Origin: Rhizobium sp. FY34
GTDB lineage: Bacteria > Pseudomonadota > Alphaproteobacteria > Rhizobiales > Rhizobiaceae
DNA length: 64,000 nucleotides
Assembly (NCBI RefSeq): GCF_005222845.1
Contig: NZ_STFZ01000014.1
Coordinates: forward strand, 337,517-401,516
Direction: 5' to 3'
Position numbers and translations under genes: made by a program. The notes beneath the pieces are model-generated. The model was given only the letters and a program-made list of their open reading frames with translations. It ran no database searches and was not told where the DNA came from. Below, in pieces: positions 45,781-54,649 of this stretch (the stretch's first letter is position 1; each line of letters starts with the position of its first letter).

Positions 45781-47247
45781 ATGCCAATCTATCCCGAACG
45801 CACCATGCTTGCACCGGGCCTTACCATCAGCCGGCTCGTCTGTGGCCTCTGGCAGGTCGCCGATATCGAAAAGAGCGGCACGACGATCAACCCGGAGTTG
45901 GGGGCAGACGCATTGCAGGCCTATGCGCAGGCCGGTTTCGATACATTCGATATGGCCGACCATTATGGATCGGCGGAAATCATCACCGGCCATCTGCTGA
46001 AGCGCTATCCGGCGGCATCCGCACGGCCGCTCGCCTTCACCAAATGGTGCCCGGAACCCGGCCCGATGACCCGTGATGTAGTGCGGCGCGGCGTGGAAGA
46101 CCGGCTGCAACGGCTGGGCACCGATAAGGTTGACCTGTTGCAGTTCCACTGGTGGACCTTCGAACATCCGGCCTGGCTCGATGCCCTGCATGAGATGCAG
46201 GCGATGAAGGCGGAAGGCCTGATCGGCGCTTTGGGATTGACCAATTTCGATGCCGCGCACCTCAACCTCGCGCTTGCCGACGGTATCGAGATTGCCAGCA
46301 ATCAGGTGTCCTTCTCGCTGATCGACCGGCGTGCGGCGGGGGATCTGTCGGCGCTTTGCCAGAAGACGGGCGTGAAGCTTCTTGCCTATGGCACGCTCTG
46401 CGGAGGTTTTCTGTCTGAAAAATGGCTCGGCCAGCCGGAGCCGGCCTCGATCCCCGACTGGAGCCGCTCGAAATACAAGCGCTTCATCGATACCGCCGGC
46501 GGCTGGGCCGTCTATCAGGGCATCCTCGCAGCTGCCTCTGATATTGCCCGCAAGCACGGCGTTTCGGTATCGAATGTCGCCAGCCGCTGGGTGCTGGAAC
46601 ATCCGGCAGTGGCCGCCACCATCATCGGCGCGCGGCTTGGCGAAAACGAGCACCGGGACGACAACCTCAAGGTCTTTACCTTCACGCTGGACGAGGATGA
46701 CAAGGCTCTGCTGGAAGATGCCTTTGCCGCAAGCACCGCCATCCCCGGCGATTGCGGCGATGAATACCGAAAGCCGCCCTTCCTCACTGCCTCCGGCGAC
46801 CTCAGCCACCATCTCGAGGCGATCCCGTCGGTCTATACGGCCACGCCGGTGCCGGGTCGGGCAAACCGGCTGCGTGTCTCGTCCGGCAGTATCTGGGAAC
46901 CGCTTGCCGGTTATAGCCGCGCCGTGCGCATCGGTGATCGCATTCTGGTGTCGGGCACGACGGCGACGCATGACGCCGACCGCTGCGTGGCACCCGGTGA
47001 TCCCGGTGCGCAGGCCACCTATATTCTCGACAAGATCGCGGCATCCATCACAGCGCTCGGTGGGCGCATGGAGGACGTCGTGCGCACCCGCATCTATCTG
47101 AAGGATGCTGCGCAGTGGGAGCCCGTATCGCGCGCCCATGGCCGCGTCTTTTCCGAAATCCTGCCGGCCAATACGCTGATCGAGGCCGGCGCTCTGATTG
47201 GCGATTATGAGGTGGAGATCGAGGCCGAAGCCATTGTCATGCAATAG
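45781..47247 (+). CDS. Aldo/keto reductase fused to a C-terminal Rid (YjgF/YER057c/UK114) domain
   Basis: This 488-residue protein has two parts. Residues 1 to about 330 are an aldo/keto reductase with Asp57, Tyr62, Lys88 and His123 (QFHWW) and cofactor loop VAATIIGARLGENEHR. Residues about 361-488 are a Rid-family domain (YSRAVRIGDRILVSGTTATH, MEDVVRTRIYLKD, EVEIEAEAIV). The Arg that RidA deaminases use (usually PxR followed by S/T/C-x-V-E) is replaced by Asn464 in LPANTLIEAG, placing it with the Arg-less Rid groups. AAGGAA precedes ATG 45781. There is no frameshift between the parts. A joint role on a carbonyl/imine or enamine substrate is inferred. Confidence 0.9.
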   Translation: MPIYPERTMLAPGLTISRLVCGLWQVADIEKSGTTINPELGADALQAYAQAGFDTFDMADHYGSAEIITGHLLKRYPAASARPLAFTKWCPEPGPMTRDVVRRGVEDRLQRLGTDKVDLLQFHWWTFEHPAWLDALHEMQAMKAEGLIGALGLTNFDAAHLNLALADGIEIASNQVSFSLIDRRAAGDLSALCQKTGVKLLAYGTLCGGFLSEKWLGQPEPASIPDWSRSKYKRFIDTAGGWAVYQGILAAASDIARKHGVSVSNVASRWVLEHPAVAATIIGARLGENEHRDDNLKVFTFTLDEDDKALLEDAFAASTAIPGDCGDEYRKPPFLTASGDLSHHLEAIPSVYTATPVPGRANRLRVSSGSIWEPLAGYSRAVRIGDRILVSGTTATHDADRCVAPGDPGAQATYILDKIAASITALGGRMEDVVRTRIYLKDAAQWEPVSRAHGRVFSEILPANTLIEAGALIGDYEVEIEAEAIVMQ

Positions 47248-47283
47248 AGCGGGTCTTGATCCGGTCGAAATACGCTTGATCGA

Positions 47284-47312
47284 TCCTGACGCAGGGCACT
47301 GCTGCGTCAGGA
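47284..47312. terminator. Bidirectional hairpin terminator between convergent operons
   Basis: An 11-bp perfect stem (TCCTGACGCAG 47284-47294 with CTGCGTCAGGA 47302-47312) has a 7-base loop. It lies between the stops of the aldo/keto reductase-Rid fusion and the minus-strand biotin carboxylase. No long T-run follows, so Rho help is possible. Confidence 0.75.
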
Positions 47313-47337
47313 CGGGGTGATAGTCCCCGATCCGATA

Positions 47338-49065
47338 TCAGTCCTCGAAACGGGCAATCTCGCTTCCGGCCTGCAGATAGGCGCCGGCACTGGCGGTGAT
47401 GCGCACGCGCCCGGCGCGTAAGGCCGTCACCTGCGTTTCCATCTTCATCGCCTCCATGACAGCGATCAGATCACCCTTTTCGACATCTGCGCCATCTTCC
47501 ACCTTGAAGGCCTGGAGCGTGCCGGAGATTGGTGCGGTTATGCTGGCTGTGTCTTCAACCTTTGCCGGGCCGGCGGTTGCTGCGCCCGTGGAAAGCCCGC
47601 CAAGGCCCGCCAGAAGGGCGGCCGGAATGCCCAGAGCATGGCGCTTGCCGTCGATCTCCACATGGGTGCGGATGAGTGTGTCACCGGCACTCGGTTGCGG
47701 CCGGGCGGCGGCCTCCAGCGTGTCGGCAAAATCCGTCTCGATCCAGCGGGTATGCACCTTGAAGCCCTGTTCGGCGGTAAAATCCGGGTTTTCCATGGCG
47801 GCGCGGTGGAATGGCAGCACGGTCGCGACCCCTTCGATCCGAAACTCCTTCAGCGCCCGGCGGGCACGCGAAAGTGCCTGCTCGCGGGTTGCACCGGTGA
47901 CGATCAGCTTTGCCATCAGTGAATCGAATGTACCGGGCACTGTCGATCCGGACACGACACCGGTATCGAGCCGGACGCCGGGGCCAGACGGCGGCTCAAA
48001 CAGGCTGATTGTGCCCGGCGTCGGCAGGAAACCACGGCCCGGATCTTCAGCATTGATGCGAAATTCGATCGAGTGACCGCGCGGCGCCGGCGTCTCGGTA
48101 ATGGTAAGCGCCTTGCCTTCTGCGATGCGGAACTGTTCGATGACGAGGTCGATGCCCGTGGTTTCCTCGGTCACCGGATGCTCGACCTGCAGGCGGGTAT
48201 TGACCTCGAGGAAAGAGATTGTGCCATCGACGCCGAGCAGGAATTCGACCGTGCCGGCGCCCGAATAACCGGCGGCAGCGCAGATGCGCTTGGCCGCGTC
48301 ATGGATCGACTGTCGCTGCTCATCACTGAGGAAAGGGGCTGGTGCCTCCTCGACGAGTTTCTGGTTGCGGCGCTGCAAGGAGCAATCGCGCGTGCCGAGC
48401 ACCAGAACATTGCCGTGGCTGTCGGCAAGCACCTGCGCCTCGATATGGCGCGGCCTGTCGAGAAAACGTTCGAGGAAGCATTCGCCCCGCCCGAAGGCAA
48501 GTTCGGCTTCGCGCACGGCAGAGGCATAAAGCTCGGGGATTTCCTCCATATTCCAGGCGACTTTCAAGCCGCGTCCACCGCCACCATGGGCCGCCTTGAT
48601 CGCGACCGGCAGGCCATGGCTCTTTGCAAAGGCGATGACTTCCTCCGCCGTTTCCACCGGGCCGTCGCTGCCGGCAACCAGCGGCGCGCCAACGCTTGTG
48701 GCAATCCGGCGCGCTTCAACCTTGTCGCCCAGCGCCTCGATGACATGCGGGTCAGGGCCGATCCAGGTGAGGCCGGCCTGCTGGACGGCGCGGGCAAATT
48801 CGGCGCGCTCCGAGAGAAATCCATAGCCGGGATGCACGGCATCCGCCCCGGCGCGCTTGGCGATCGCAATCAGCTTGTCCATGTCGAGATAGGTCTCGGC
48901 AGGGCGGCTGCCGTCAAGGCCATAGGCCTCGTCGGCCAGATGGACGAAAACGGCGTCCAGATCCGGATCGGCATAGACGGCAACCGATTGCAGCCCGTAA
49001 TCGCGACAGGCGCGAATGATGCGCACGGCAATTTCACCGCGGTTTGCGATCAGCACTTTCTTCAT
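47338..49065 (-). CDS. Biotin carboxylase with C-terminal biotin carrier domain (AccA3/urea-carboxylase type)
   Basis: This 575-residue protein couples an ATP-grasp biotin carboxylase ([19 protein letters not shown] at the start, HGGGGRGLK glycine-rich loop, [15 protein letters not shown]) to a biotinyl domain with Lys541 in EAMKMET. It makes carboxybiotin and needs a carboxyltransferase partner. No acyl-CoA carboxyltransferase is nearby, but the next gene upstream in the operon is a KipI-KipA (PxpB-PxpC) fusion, the same fold as the carboxyltransferase of urea carboxylase. ATG 49065 follows GAGGAGA. An ATG at 49086 is weaker. Confidence 0.9.
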   Translation of the reverse strand: MKKVLIANRGEIAVRIIRACRDYGLQSVAVYADPDLDAVFVHLADEAYGLDGSRPAETYLDMDKLIAIAKRAGADAVHPGYGFLSERAEFARAVQQAGLTWIGPDPHVIEALGDKVEARRIATSVGAPLVAGSDGPVETAEEVIAFAKSHGLPVAIKAAHGGGGRGLKVAWNMEEIPELYASAVREAELAFGRGECFLERFLDRPRHIEAQVLADSHGNVLVLGTRDCSLQRRNQKLVEEAPAPFLSDEQRQSIHDAAKRICAAAGYSGAGTVEFLLGVDGTISFLEVNTRLQVEHPVTEETTGIDLVIEQFRIAEGKALTITETPAPRGHSIEFRINAEDPGRGFLPTPGTISLFEPPSGPGVRLDTGVVSGSTVPGTFDSLMAKLIVTGATREQALSRARRALKEFRIEGVATVLPFHRAAMENPDFTAEQGFKVHTRWIETDFADTLEAAARPQPSAGDTLIRTHVEIDGKRHALGIPAALLAGLGGLSTGAATAGPAKVEDTASITAPISGTLQAFKVEDGADVEKGDLIAVMEAMKMETQVTALRAGRVRITASAGAYLQAGSEIARFED

Positions 49066-49117
49066 CGGATGTCTCCTCACTGACATTGATAGGTTCTGGC
49101 GGTCACTGCGTTGCGGT

Positions 49118-50713
49118 TCAGCCCTTGGCGGGCTTTATCTCGGCAAAGGAGGTGACGGGCCGGAACTGGATTTTGGCATTGACCGGGATCTGCCCGGCCA
49201 GATCGAGATGATAGTCTGCAACCGTCCCGATAACCGGATAGCCGCCGGTCAGTGGATGGTCGGCGAGAAACAGAACAGGCTGACCGCTATGCGGAACCTG
49301 GATGGCGCCGGTTGCCGTGCCTTCGCTCGGCAGTTCGGCTTTGTCCTTGCGCTCCAGGGCTTCTGGCCCCGATAGCCTGATCCCGACGCGGTTGGATTGC
49401 GGCGTGACCTCATAGGTCTGTTCGCTCAAGGTCTTCACGCCATGATCGGTAAACCAGTCGCTGCGCGGTCCCATGATGACGTCGAGCGTCACCGTTTCGC
49501 CGGCCATGGGCAGATCGAAGGCCGGCAGTTCCAAGAGCGACACGGCTGAGAGTTGCGCGGTATCGGATCTGATCGACAGGACAGCACCTGAAGTGACCGG
49601 ATCCGGGCCAACGACCGCCAGCGTATCGGTGGAAGCGCTGCCGAGTACCGGCGATATATCAAAGCCGCCGCGAAGGGCGAGATAGCTGCGCGCACCCTTT
49701 AGGGCAAAGCCGAGCGTCACGACATCACCCGCTTCCAGCGCAATCGGCTGATAGGTCGCCTGCGTCATTTCGCGGCCGTTTACATCGCGGATGGTGATCG
49801 GGCAGGGGGCTCCGGTCAGCGCCATGACGGCCCGGCCCGAGACTTCAAAGGAAAAGCCACCCAGCGTGATTTCAAGACAGGGCGTGCCGGGCGGATTGCC
49901 GACGACCCGGTTTGCTGCCTTGAACGCTCCCAGATCAAGCGCGCCGGAAGCCGAAACGCCCTGGCCCGTCTGGCCAAAACGCCCGAGATCCTGAAACAGA
50001 GCCGGCATGGGCGCGGAAAGCACCCTGATAGACAGGCCCGCTTGCGCGTCACTCTGCGGTTTTGCCGGCGCTGGTGTGCTCTCCACCTCTGCCATTGCCC
50101 TTCTGGAAAGATCGAAGAAGCGCACGCGGTAACCGGGCTGGAACAATGCCGGCGGGTCACGCGACAGGTCCCACATTTTGAGGGGCGTTGTGCCGATGAT
50201 CTGCCAGCCGCCCGGACTGTTTTGCGGATAGACACCGGAAAACGCGCCGGCAAGGGCGACTGACCCGGCGGGGATCTTCGTGCGCGGACTCTGGCGGCGG
50301 GGAACCTGCAAGGCCGGATCGCCGCCCACCAGATAGCCAAAGCCGGGAGCAAAGCCGCAAAAGGCCACCGTGAAGGTGCTTTGTGTGTGGCGGCTAACAA
50401 CCTCCTCGACCGAAAGCCCGGTGAGAGCGGCCACATCGGCCAGATCCTCGCCATCATAGTGGACGGGGATGTCCACCAGCATGTCGGAGGGTGCGATCTT
50501 TGCCGAGAGGTCACGATGGGCGATGTCTGCGGCAAGACGTTCCGGCGTCAGCCTGTCGGGGCGAAAGCGGATCATCAGCGTGCGGGCCGCCGGCACCATG
50601 TCCTCGATGCCCTCCACAGGATCGGCTTCCAGCGAGGCAAACAGCGCCAACGTCTCGTCGAGATCCTTGAGTTCGACAAGCAGTACAGTCAGGCTTACGG
50701 GCAGAAAGCGCAT
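49118..50713 (-). CDS. pxpBC: Fused 5-oxoprolinase subunits B and C (KipI-KipA type)
   Basis: This 531-residue fusion has a KipI/PxpB domain at about residues 1-215 (ending in [16 protein letters not shown] and [11 protein letters not shown]...[13 protein letters not shown]) and a KipA/PxpC domain at about 235-531 ([45 protein letters not shown]). In bacteria PxpABC cleaves 5-oxoproline to glutamate with ATP, and the same two domains form the carboxyltransferase of urea carboxylase. ATG 50713 follows TGAGG and lies 7 bases after the DUF1445 gene. The longer frame to 50788 overlaps that gene. Confidence 0.9.
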   Translation of the reverse strand: MRFLPVSLTVLLVELKDLDETLALFASLEADPVEGIEDMVPAARTLMIRFRPDRLTPERLAADIAHRDLSAKIAPSDMLVDIPVHYDGEDLADVAALTGLSVEEVVSRHTQSTFTVAFCGFAPGFGYLVGGDPALQVPRRQSPRTKIPAGSVALAGAFSGVYPQNSPGGWQIIGTTPLKMWDLSRDPPALFQPGYRVRFFDLSRRAMAEVESTPAPAKPQSDAQAGLSIRVLSAPMPALFQDLGRFGQTGQGVSASGALDLGAFKAANRVVGNPPGTPCLEITLGGFSFEVSGRAVMALTGAPCPITIRDVNGREMTQATYQPIALEAGDVVTLGFALKGARSYLALRGGFDISPVLGSASTDTLAVVGPDPVTSGAVLSIRSDTAQLSAVSLLELPAFDLPMAGETVTLDVIMGPRSDWFTDHGVKTLSEQTYEVTPQSNRVGIRLSGPEALERKDKAELPSEGTATGAIQVPHSGQPVLFLADHPLTGGYPVIGTVADYHLDLAGQIPVNAKIQFRPVTSFAEIKPAKG

Positions 50714-50720
50714 CGGGACC

Positions 50721-51527
50721 TCAGGCGTGGTAGGCAGAATCGGGAATGTCGGTGATGAACATGTGCCCCGGCGCATGGGTGATGGCAAAGGGTACGCCGG
50801 ATGCCATCACGGCTGCCTGTGGTGTGACGCCGCAAGCCCAGAACACCGGCACTTCGCCGGGTTCGATGCGCACGGGATCGCCGAATTGCGGTTTGGCAAG
50901 ATCGACAATGCCAATCTCCTCCGGTGCGCCGACATGCACCGGCGCGCCATGCACGGCCGGAAAGCGGCCGGAAATGGTGGCGGCATCCGCCACGCGTGAG
51001 GCCTGGATCGGCCGCATGGAGACGACCATATTGCCATGCAGGCGGCCAGCCGGCCGGCAGGGCCTGTTGGTCAGATACATTGGCACGTTCGACTTGTCGG
51101 TGATGTGGCGGATTTCGATGCCGGCATCCAGCATCGGGGTCTCGAAAGTGAAGCTGCAACCGATCAGGAAGCTTACGAGATCCGGATATTCGGCCCAGGC
51201 ATCCGAGGCATCGGAGGTTTCCTCGGCAAGTTTGCCATCGCGCCAGATGCGGTAGAGCGGCAGATCGCGGCGCAGGTCGGCGCCCGGCGCAAGCAGGGTC
51301 GCATGCGAGCCCGGATCGGACACGTCGAGCACGGGGCAAGCCTTCGGGTTGCGCTGCGCATAGAGCAGGAAATCAAAGGCCCAGTCGCGCGGCAGCACAA
51401 TCATGTTGGCCTGGGTGAAGCCGGGTGCAATGCCGGATGTCGGTGCGATCTGCCCGGCGCGATAGGCCTCACGGGCCAGGCGGGCAGGCGTTGCATCGAC
51501 ATGGCGGAGATGGTCAAGGGCGATCAT
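50721..51527 (-). CDS. DUF1445/YcsI protein, D-glutamate cyclase-like
   Basis: This 268-residue protein of the DUF1445 family carries [15 protein letters not shown], the [10 protein letters not shown] block and APGHMFITD near the end. The family includes the mitochondrial D-glutamate cyclase, which turns D-glutamate into 5-oxo-D-proline, and B. subtilis YcsI. In this operon, with PxpA and PxpBC, it could supply or remove 5-oxoproline (inference). ATG 51527 follows GGAG. No signal peptide is present. Confidence 0.88.
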   Translation of the reverse strand: MIALDHLRHVDATPARLAREAYRAGQIAPTSGIAPGFTQANMIVLPRDWAFDFLLYAQRNPKACPVLDVSDPGSHATLLAPGADLRRDLPLYRIWRDGKLAEETSDASDAWAEYPDLVSFLIGCSFTFETPMLDAGIEIRHITDKSNVPMYLTNRPCRPAGRLHGNMVVSMRPIQASRVADAATISGRFPAVHGAPVHVGAPEEIGIVDLAKPQFGDPVRIEPGEVPVFWACGVTPQAAVMASGVPFAITHAPGHMFITDIPDSAYHA

Positions 51528-51547
51528 GGATGGGCTCCGAAACGGGA

Positions 51548-52312
51548 TCAGGCGGCAAGAAAGGAGCGGACGGCAATGCCGGCCGTCTCGAAGGCTGAGC
51601 GAATGTCACGGGCGATGGCAACGGCGCCGGGGCTGTCGCCATGCACGCAGATCGATTGCGCATCGATCTTGATCACGGAGCCATCGATGGCTTCCAGCGT
51701 GCCATCCGTTGCCAGTTGCAACATGCGTCTGGCGATCAGTGCCGTGTCGTGCAGGACAGAGCCGGCCTCGCGGCGCGACACCAGCTCGCCCTTTGGCGTA
51801 TAGGCGCGGTCGGCAAAGGCTTCTGCCACCACTTTTAGCCCGGATTGGCGGGCGAGATCGAGGATCGGCGCGCCGGCAAGTCCCATCAGGACAAGGTTCG
51901 GGTTGATCGTCTTGATGGCATCGATGACGGCCTGGCCCTGCCTGGGGTCATGGGCGATGCGGTTGTAAAGCGCGCCATGCGGCTTCACATAGCCGACGGT
52001 GACGCCAGCGGCTGAAGCAAGGCCCTTCAGCGCGCCGATCTGGTAGATCACGTCGGCGATAAGTTCCGCCGAGGTTACGTCCATGTCGCGCCGGCCAAAG
52101 CCGACGCGATCGGGATAGGAGACATGCGCCCCGATGACGACACCGCGTTCGGCAGCAGCCTTGACGGTTTTCCAGATGCCGAGTGGATCGCCGGCATGAA
52201 AGCCGCAGGCGACATTGGCGCTGGAGACGATCGAGAGCATGGCCTCGTCGTCGCCCATGGCCCAGGCGCCGTAGCTTTCACCCAGGTCGCTGTTGAGATC
52301 GATGGCAGTCAT
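51548..52312 (-). CDS. pxpA: 5-oxoprolinase subunit A (LamB/YcsF family)
   Basis: This 254-residue protein has all family landmarks: [11 protein letters not shown] at the start, [12 protein letters not shown] near residue 33, [15 protein letters not shown] near residue 61 and [10 protein letters not shown] near residue 108. It is the subunit that works with PxpB and PxpC in ATP-dependent cleavage of 5-oxoproline to L-glutamate. GGGAGGACG precedes ATG 52312. It follows the NRAMP-like carrier by 25 bases in the same operon. Confidence 0.95.
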   Translation of the reverse strand: MTAIDLNSDLGESYGAWAMGDDEAMLSIVSSANVACGFHAGDPLGIWKTVKAAAERGVVIGAHVSYPDRVGFGRRDMDVTSAELIADVIYQIGALKGLASAAGVTVGYVKPHGALYNRIAHDPRQGQAVIDAIKTINPNLVLMGLAGAPILDLARQSGLKVVAEAFADRAYTPKGELVSRREAGSVLHDTALIARRMLQLATDGTLEAIDGSVIKIDAQSICVHGDSPGAVAIARDIRSAFETAGIAVRSFLAA

Positions 52313-52337
52313 GTCGTCCTCCCTTGTTTGCTGGATG

Positions 52338-53597
52338 TCAGGCTGCCGTCAGCAGCGCAAAGATCGGGCCGATCGACTTGTAGCCCATGTACCAGGTGAG
52401 TGCGCAAGTGATGGCGCCCAGCACCAGCAGCCAGCGCGGATAACGATAGCCGCCCATCAGGTCGGGACGCGCCCAGCCTGCATAGATGAAGATGGACAGG
52501 CCGATCGGCAGGATCAGACCGTTGAGGCCACCGACGAAGACCAGCATCTGTGCCGGGGGCGTGGTGATGATGACGTAGAAGAACAGCGAGACGGCAATGA
52601 AGATGACCGTTGCGATGTTGCGGGCACGCTCACTGATGTCCTTCTTGAAGACGGTGATGAAGGAGACCGAGGTATAGGCCGCACCGATAACCGAGGTGAT
52701 CGCGGCAAACCAGAGAACGGCACCGAAGATGCGGAAACCGACATCGCCGGCAGCTGCCTGGAAGGCCTGTGCCGCCGGGTTGGCGCCCTTGCCCGATATG
52801 TCGATGACGACGCCGCTTGCCACAACGCCGAGAATGGCGAGGAAGAGAACGTAGCGCATCAGGCCGGTGACGGCGATGCCCGTGAGGGCTGCGCGGTTGA
52901 CCGAGCCGAGGTTTTCGATGCCGACCGTGCCCTTGTCGAGCAGGCGATGAGCGCCAGAATAGGTGATGTAGCCGCCGACCGTGCCACCGACAATCGTGGT
53001 GATCGTGGCAAAATCAATGGTGGAAGGCAGGAAGGTCTGGAAGATGGCGTCGCCGATCGGCGGGCCGGAAATGATGGCCACATAGAGTGTGAGCGCGATC
53101 ATGGCGACACCGGCCACGACGATCAGCCGGTCGATGGCAACGCCCGCACTCTTCGATGAGAAGATGCCGATGGCGATCAGCGCGCTGATGGCGCCGCCCC
53201 ATTTGGGGTCCATGCCGAGCATGGCATTGAGACCAAGTCCCGAGCCGCCAATATTGCCAATGTTGAAGAACAGGCCGCCGATAATGACGAGCACGGCAAG
53301 CAGATAGCCGGTTCCGGGAATGGCGGCATTGGCAATGTCGGAAGCGCGCATTTTGGTCAGCGTCACGATCCGCCAGATGTTCAACTGAACGACGAAATCG
53401 ATCAAGATCGATGCGAGAATGGCGAAGGCAAAGGCCGCACCAAGCTTGGTGGTAAATGTGGCTGTCTGGGTGATGAAGCCCGGTCCGATGGCCGAAGTGG
53501 CCATCAGGAAGATGGCCGCGGTCAATGCGGCGCGGCGTGACTTTGTGGACATGCCGCCGGGCGCGGCACTGGCCGGCGCTGCTGAGTTCTGTTCCAT
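52338..53597 (-). CDS. NRAMP-like membrane transporter (YcsG type)
   Basis: This 419-residue protein has about 11 hydrophobic segments and the NRAMP-like start [22 protein letters not shown]. The first-helix metal-binding DPGN of true NRAMP metal carriers is not present, as in the YcsG subgroup, so transport of metals is doubtful. Transport of 5-oxoproline or a related acid fits the operon better (inference). The frame is open to 53657, but ATG 53597 follows GAGAGGGA. It is the first gene of the minus-strand pxp operon. Confidence 0.87.
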   Translation of the reverse strand: MEQNSAAPASAAPGGMSTKSRRAALTAAIFLMATSAIGPGFITQTATFTTKLGAAFAFAILASILIDFVVQLNIWRIVTLTKMRASDIANAAIPGTGYLLAVLVIIGGLFFNIGNIGGSGLGLNAMLGMDPKWGGAISALIAIGIFSSKSAGVAIDRLIVVAGVAMIALTLYVAIISGPPIGDAIFQTFLPSTIDFATITTIVGGTVGGYITYSGAHRLLDKGTVGIENLGSVNRAALTGIAVTGLMRYVLFLAILGVVASGVVIDISGKGANPAAQAFQAAAGDVGFRIFGAVLWFAAITSVIGAAYTSVSFITVFKKDISERARNIATVIFIAVSLFFYVIITTPPAQMLVFVGGLNGLILPIGLSIFIYAGWARPDLMGGYRYPRWLLVLGAITCALTWYMGYKSIGPIFALLTAA

Positions 53598-53952
53598 GTT
53601 TCCCTCTCCGTTGATCCTGGATGCCGGGTGGACCCGGTCGGAATTGATGATCGACAAACGCAGCGTCGCCTCGTTTCACAATTCTGTCAATATTGTTCAA
53701 CGATTTAATTTTATTGTTCTACTATCGTGCCGTAATGTTGAGCAATATGTTGCTTGATTAGGCAGCCATCGCCGCCTTCTGGCCGTTTTTTGACCGATCT
53801 CCCGACGCAATCCGCAGGCTGCCCGGCGGCCACCCCGGAAATGCCTGTGTTGAATATGAGTTTAATGTTTTCAACGGCGCCCTGACCCTTGTCGCCCATG
53901 GTCGAAGGAGGCTATCGACAACGGGCCGGAAAAGTCGGCTTCGGGGATTGGC
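53598..53952. promoter_or_regulatory. Divergent pxp/GntR promoter region with three TATTGTTCAAC-like sites
   Basis: This 355-base AT-rich gap separates the pxp operon from its GntR regulator. It holds TATTGTTCAAC (53691-53701), TATTGTTCTAC (53712-53722, 21 bases on, two helical turns) and an inverted copy GTTGAGCAATA (53737-53747). No gene is supported inside. The repeated 11-mer is the best operator candidate for the GntR protein. Confidence 0.65.
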
Positions 53953-54615
53953 ATGGCAGCAATCGATAGCAACGCGGCACTGGCGCCGAGACTGGCGGAG
54001 GAGATCCGTGACAAGCTGATCCGCGGCGAGTTGAAGCCCGGGCAGCGTCTGTCCGAAGCTGCCCTCAGCGCCGATCTGGAAGTATCGCGCAATTCGTTGC
54101 GTGAAGCCTTCCGGCTTCTGACCAAGGAAGGCCTGCTGCGCCACGAGCCCAATCGCGGCGTCTTTGTCGCCACGCCCAGCATGGCGTCGATCATCGATAT
54201 CTACCGGGTGCGCCGCATGGTGGAATGCCAGGCTCTGGCGCGCGCCTATCCCAAGCATCCAGCCGTCAGCCGCATGCGGGCGGCGGTGGAGCGGGCCCGC
54301 GCGGCAAGCGCTATTGCCGATTGGGGCACCGTTGGCAGCGAGAACATGAAGTTTCATGCGGCCATCGTTGAACTGTCCGATAGCCAGCGGCTCACCGTAT
54401 TTTATGCGCAGATCGCCGCCGAACTGCGCCTGAGCTTCGGGCTCCTGCGCGATCCCGAGCTTCTACACGCCCCTTACGTGGAGTTGAACGGCGCCATCCT
54501 CGAAAAGCTCGAGGCCGGCGATACGGAGGCCGCCGCATCGGCGCTCGAAGCCTATCTGGCGCAATCCGAACGCACGGTGCTTGCCGCCTTTTCCCGGATC
54601 GAACCGCAGGCCTGA
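53953..54615 (+). CDS. GntR-family (FadR/FCD-type) transcriptional regulator
   Basis: This 220-residue regulator has an N-terminal winged helix (LAEEIRDKLIRGELKPGQRLSE and EVSRNSLREAFRLLTKEGLLRHEPNRGVFV) and an FCD domain (residues about 75-215, with FHAAIVELSDSQRL). It is divergent from the pxp operon and so is its likely regulator, in the place that the IclR-type kipR holds in B. subtilis. The ribosome-binding site is a weak GGGG upstream of ATG 53953. Confidence 0.9.
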   Translation: MAAIDSNAALAPRLAEEIRDKLIRGELKPGQRLSEAALSADLEVSRNSLREAFRLLTKEGLLRHEPNRGVFVATPSMASIIDIYRVRRMVECQALARAYPKHPAVSRMRAAVERARAASAIADWGTVGSENMKFHAAIVELSDSQRLTVFYAQIAAELRLSFGLLRDPELLHAPYVELNGAILEKLEAGDTEAAASALEAYLAQSERTVLAAFSRIEPQA

Positions 54616-54626
54616 GAATTCCCGCC

Positions 54627-54649
54627 GGCCGGCGCCTTGCCCGCCGGCC
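54627..54649. terminator. GC-rich hairpin between convergent genes
   Basis: GGCCGGCG (54627-54634) pairs with CGCCGGCC (54642-54649) across a 7-base loop, between the GntR stop and the stop of the minus-strand aldehyde dehydrogenase. It lacks a T-run, so efficiency as an intrinsic terminator is uncertain. Confidence 0.55.

Noticed and set aside
45496-47244. 582-codon minus-strand open frame
   Set aside because: It lies antisense to the aldo/keto reductase-Rid fusion and livM end. It lacks motifs, and codon pattern favours the plus strand.
47338-49065. Housekeeping acetyl-CoA or propionyl-CoA carboxylase alpha subunit
   Set aside because: No acyl-CoA carboxyltransferase gene is nearby, and the gene is in the pxp operon, so a role with the KipI-KipA fusion was favoured. 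It is not excluded.
52338-53597. Manganese/iron importer of NRAMP type
   Set aside because: The fold is NRAMP-like, but the DPGN metal-binding motif is not seen and the operon is for 5-oxoproline, so a metal role was not claimed.
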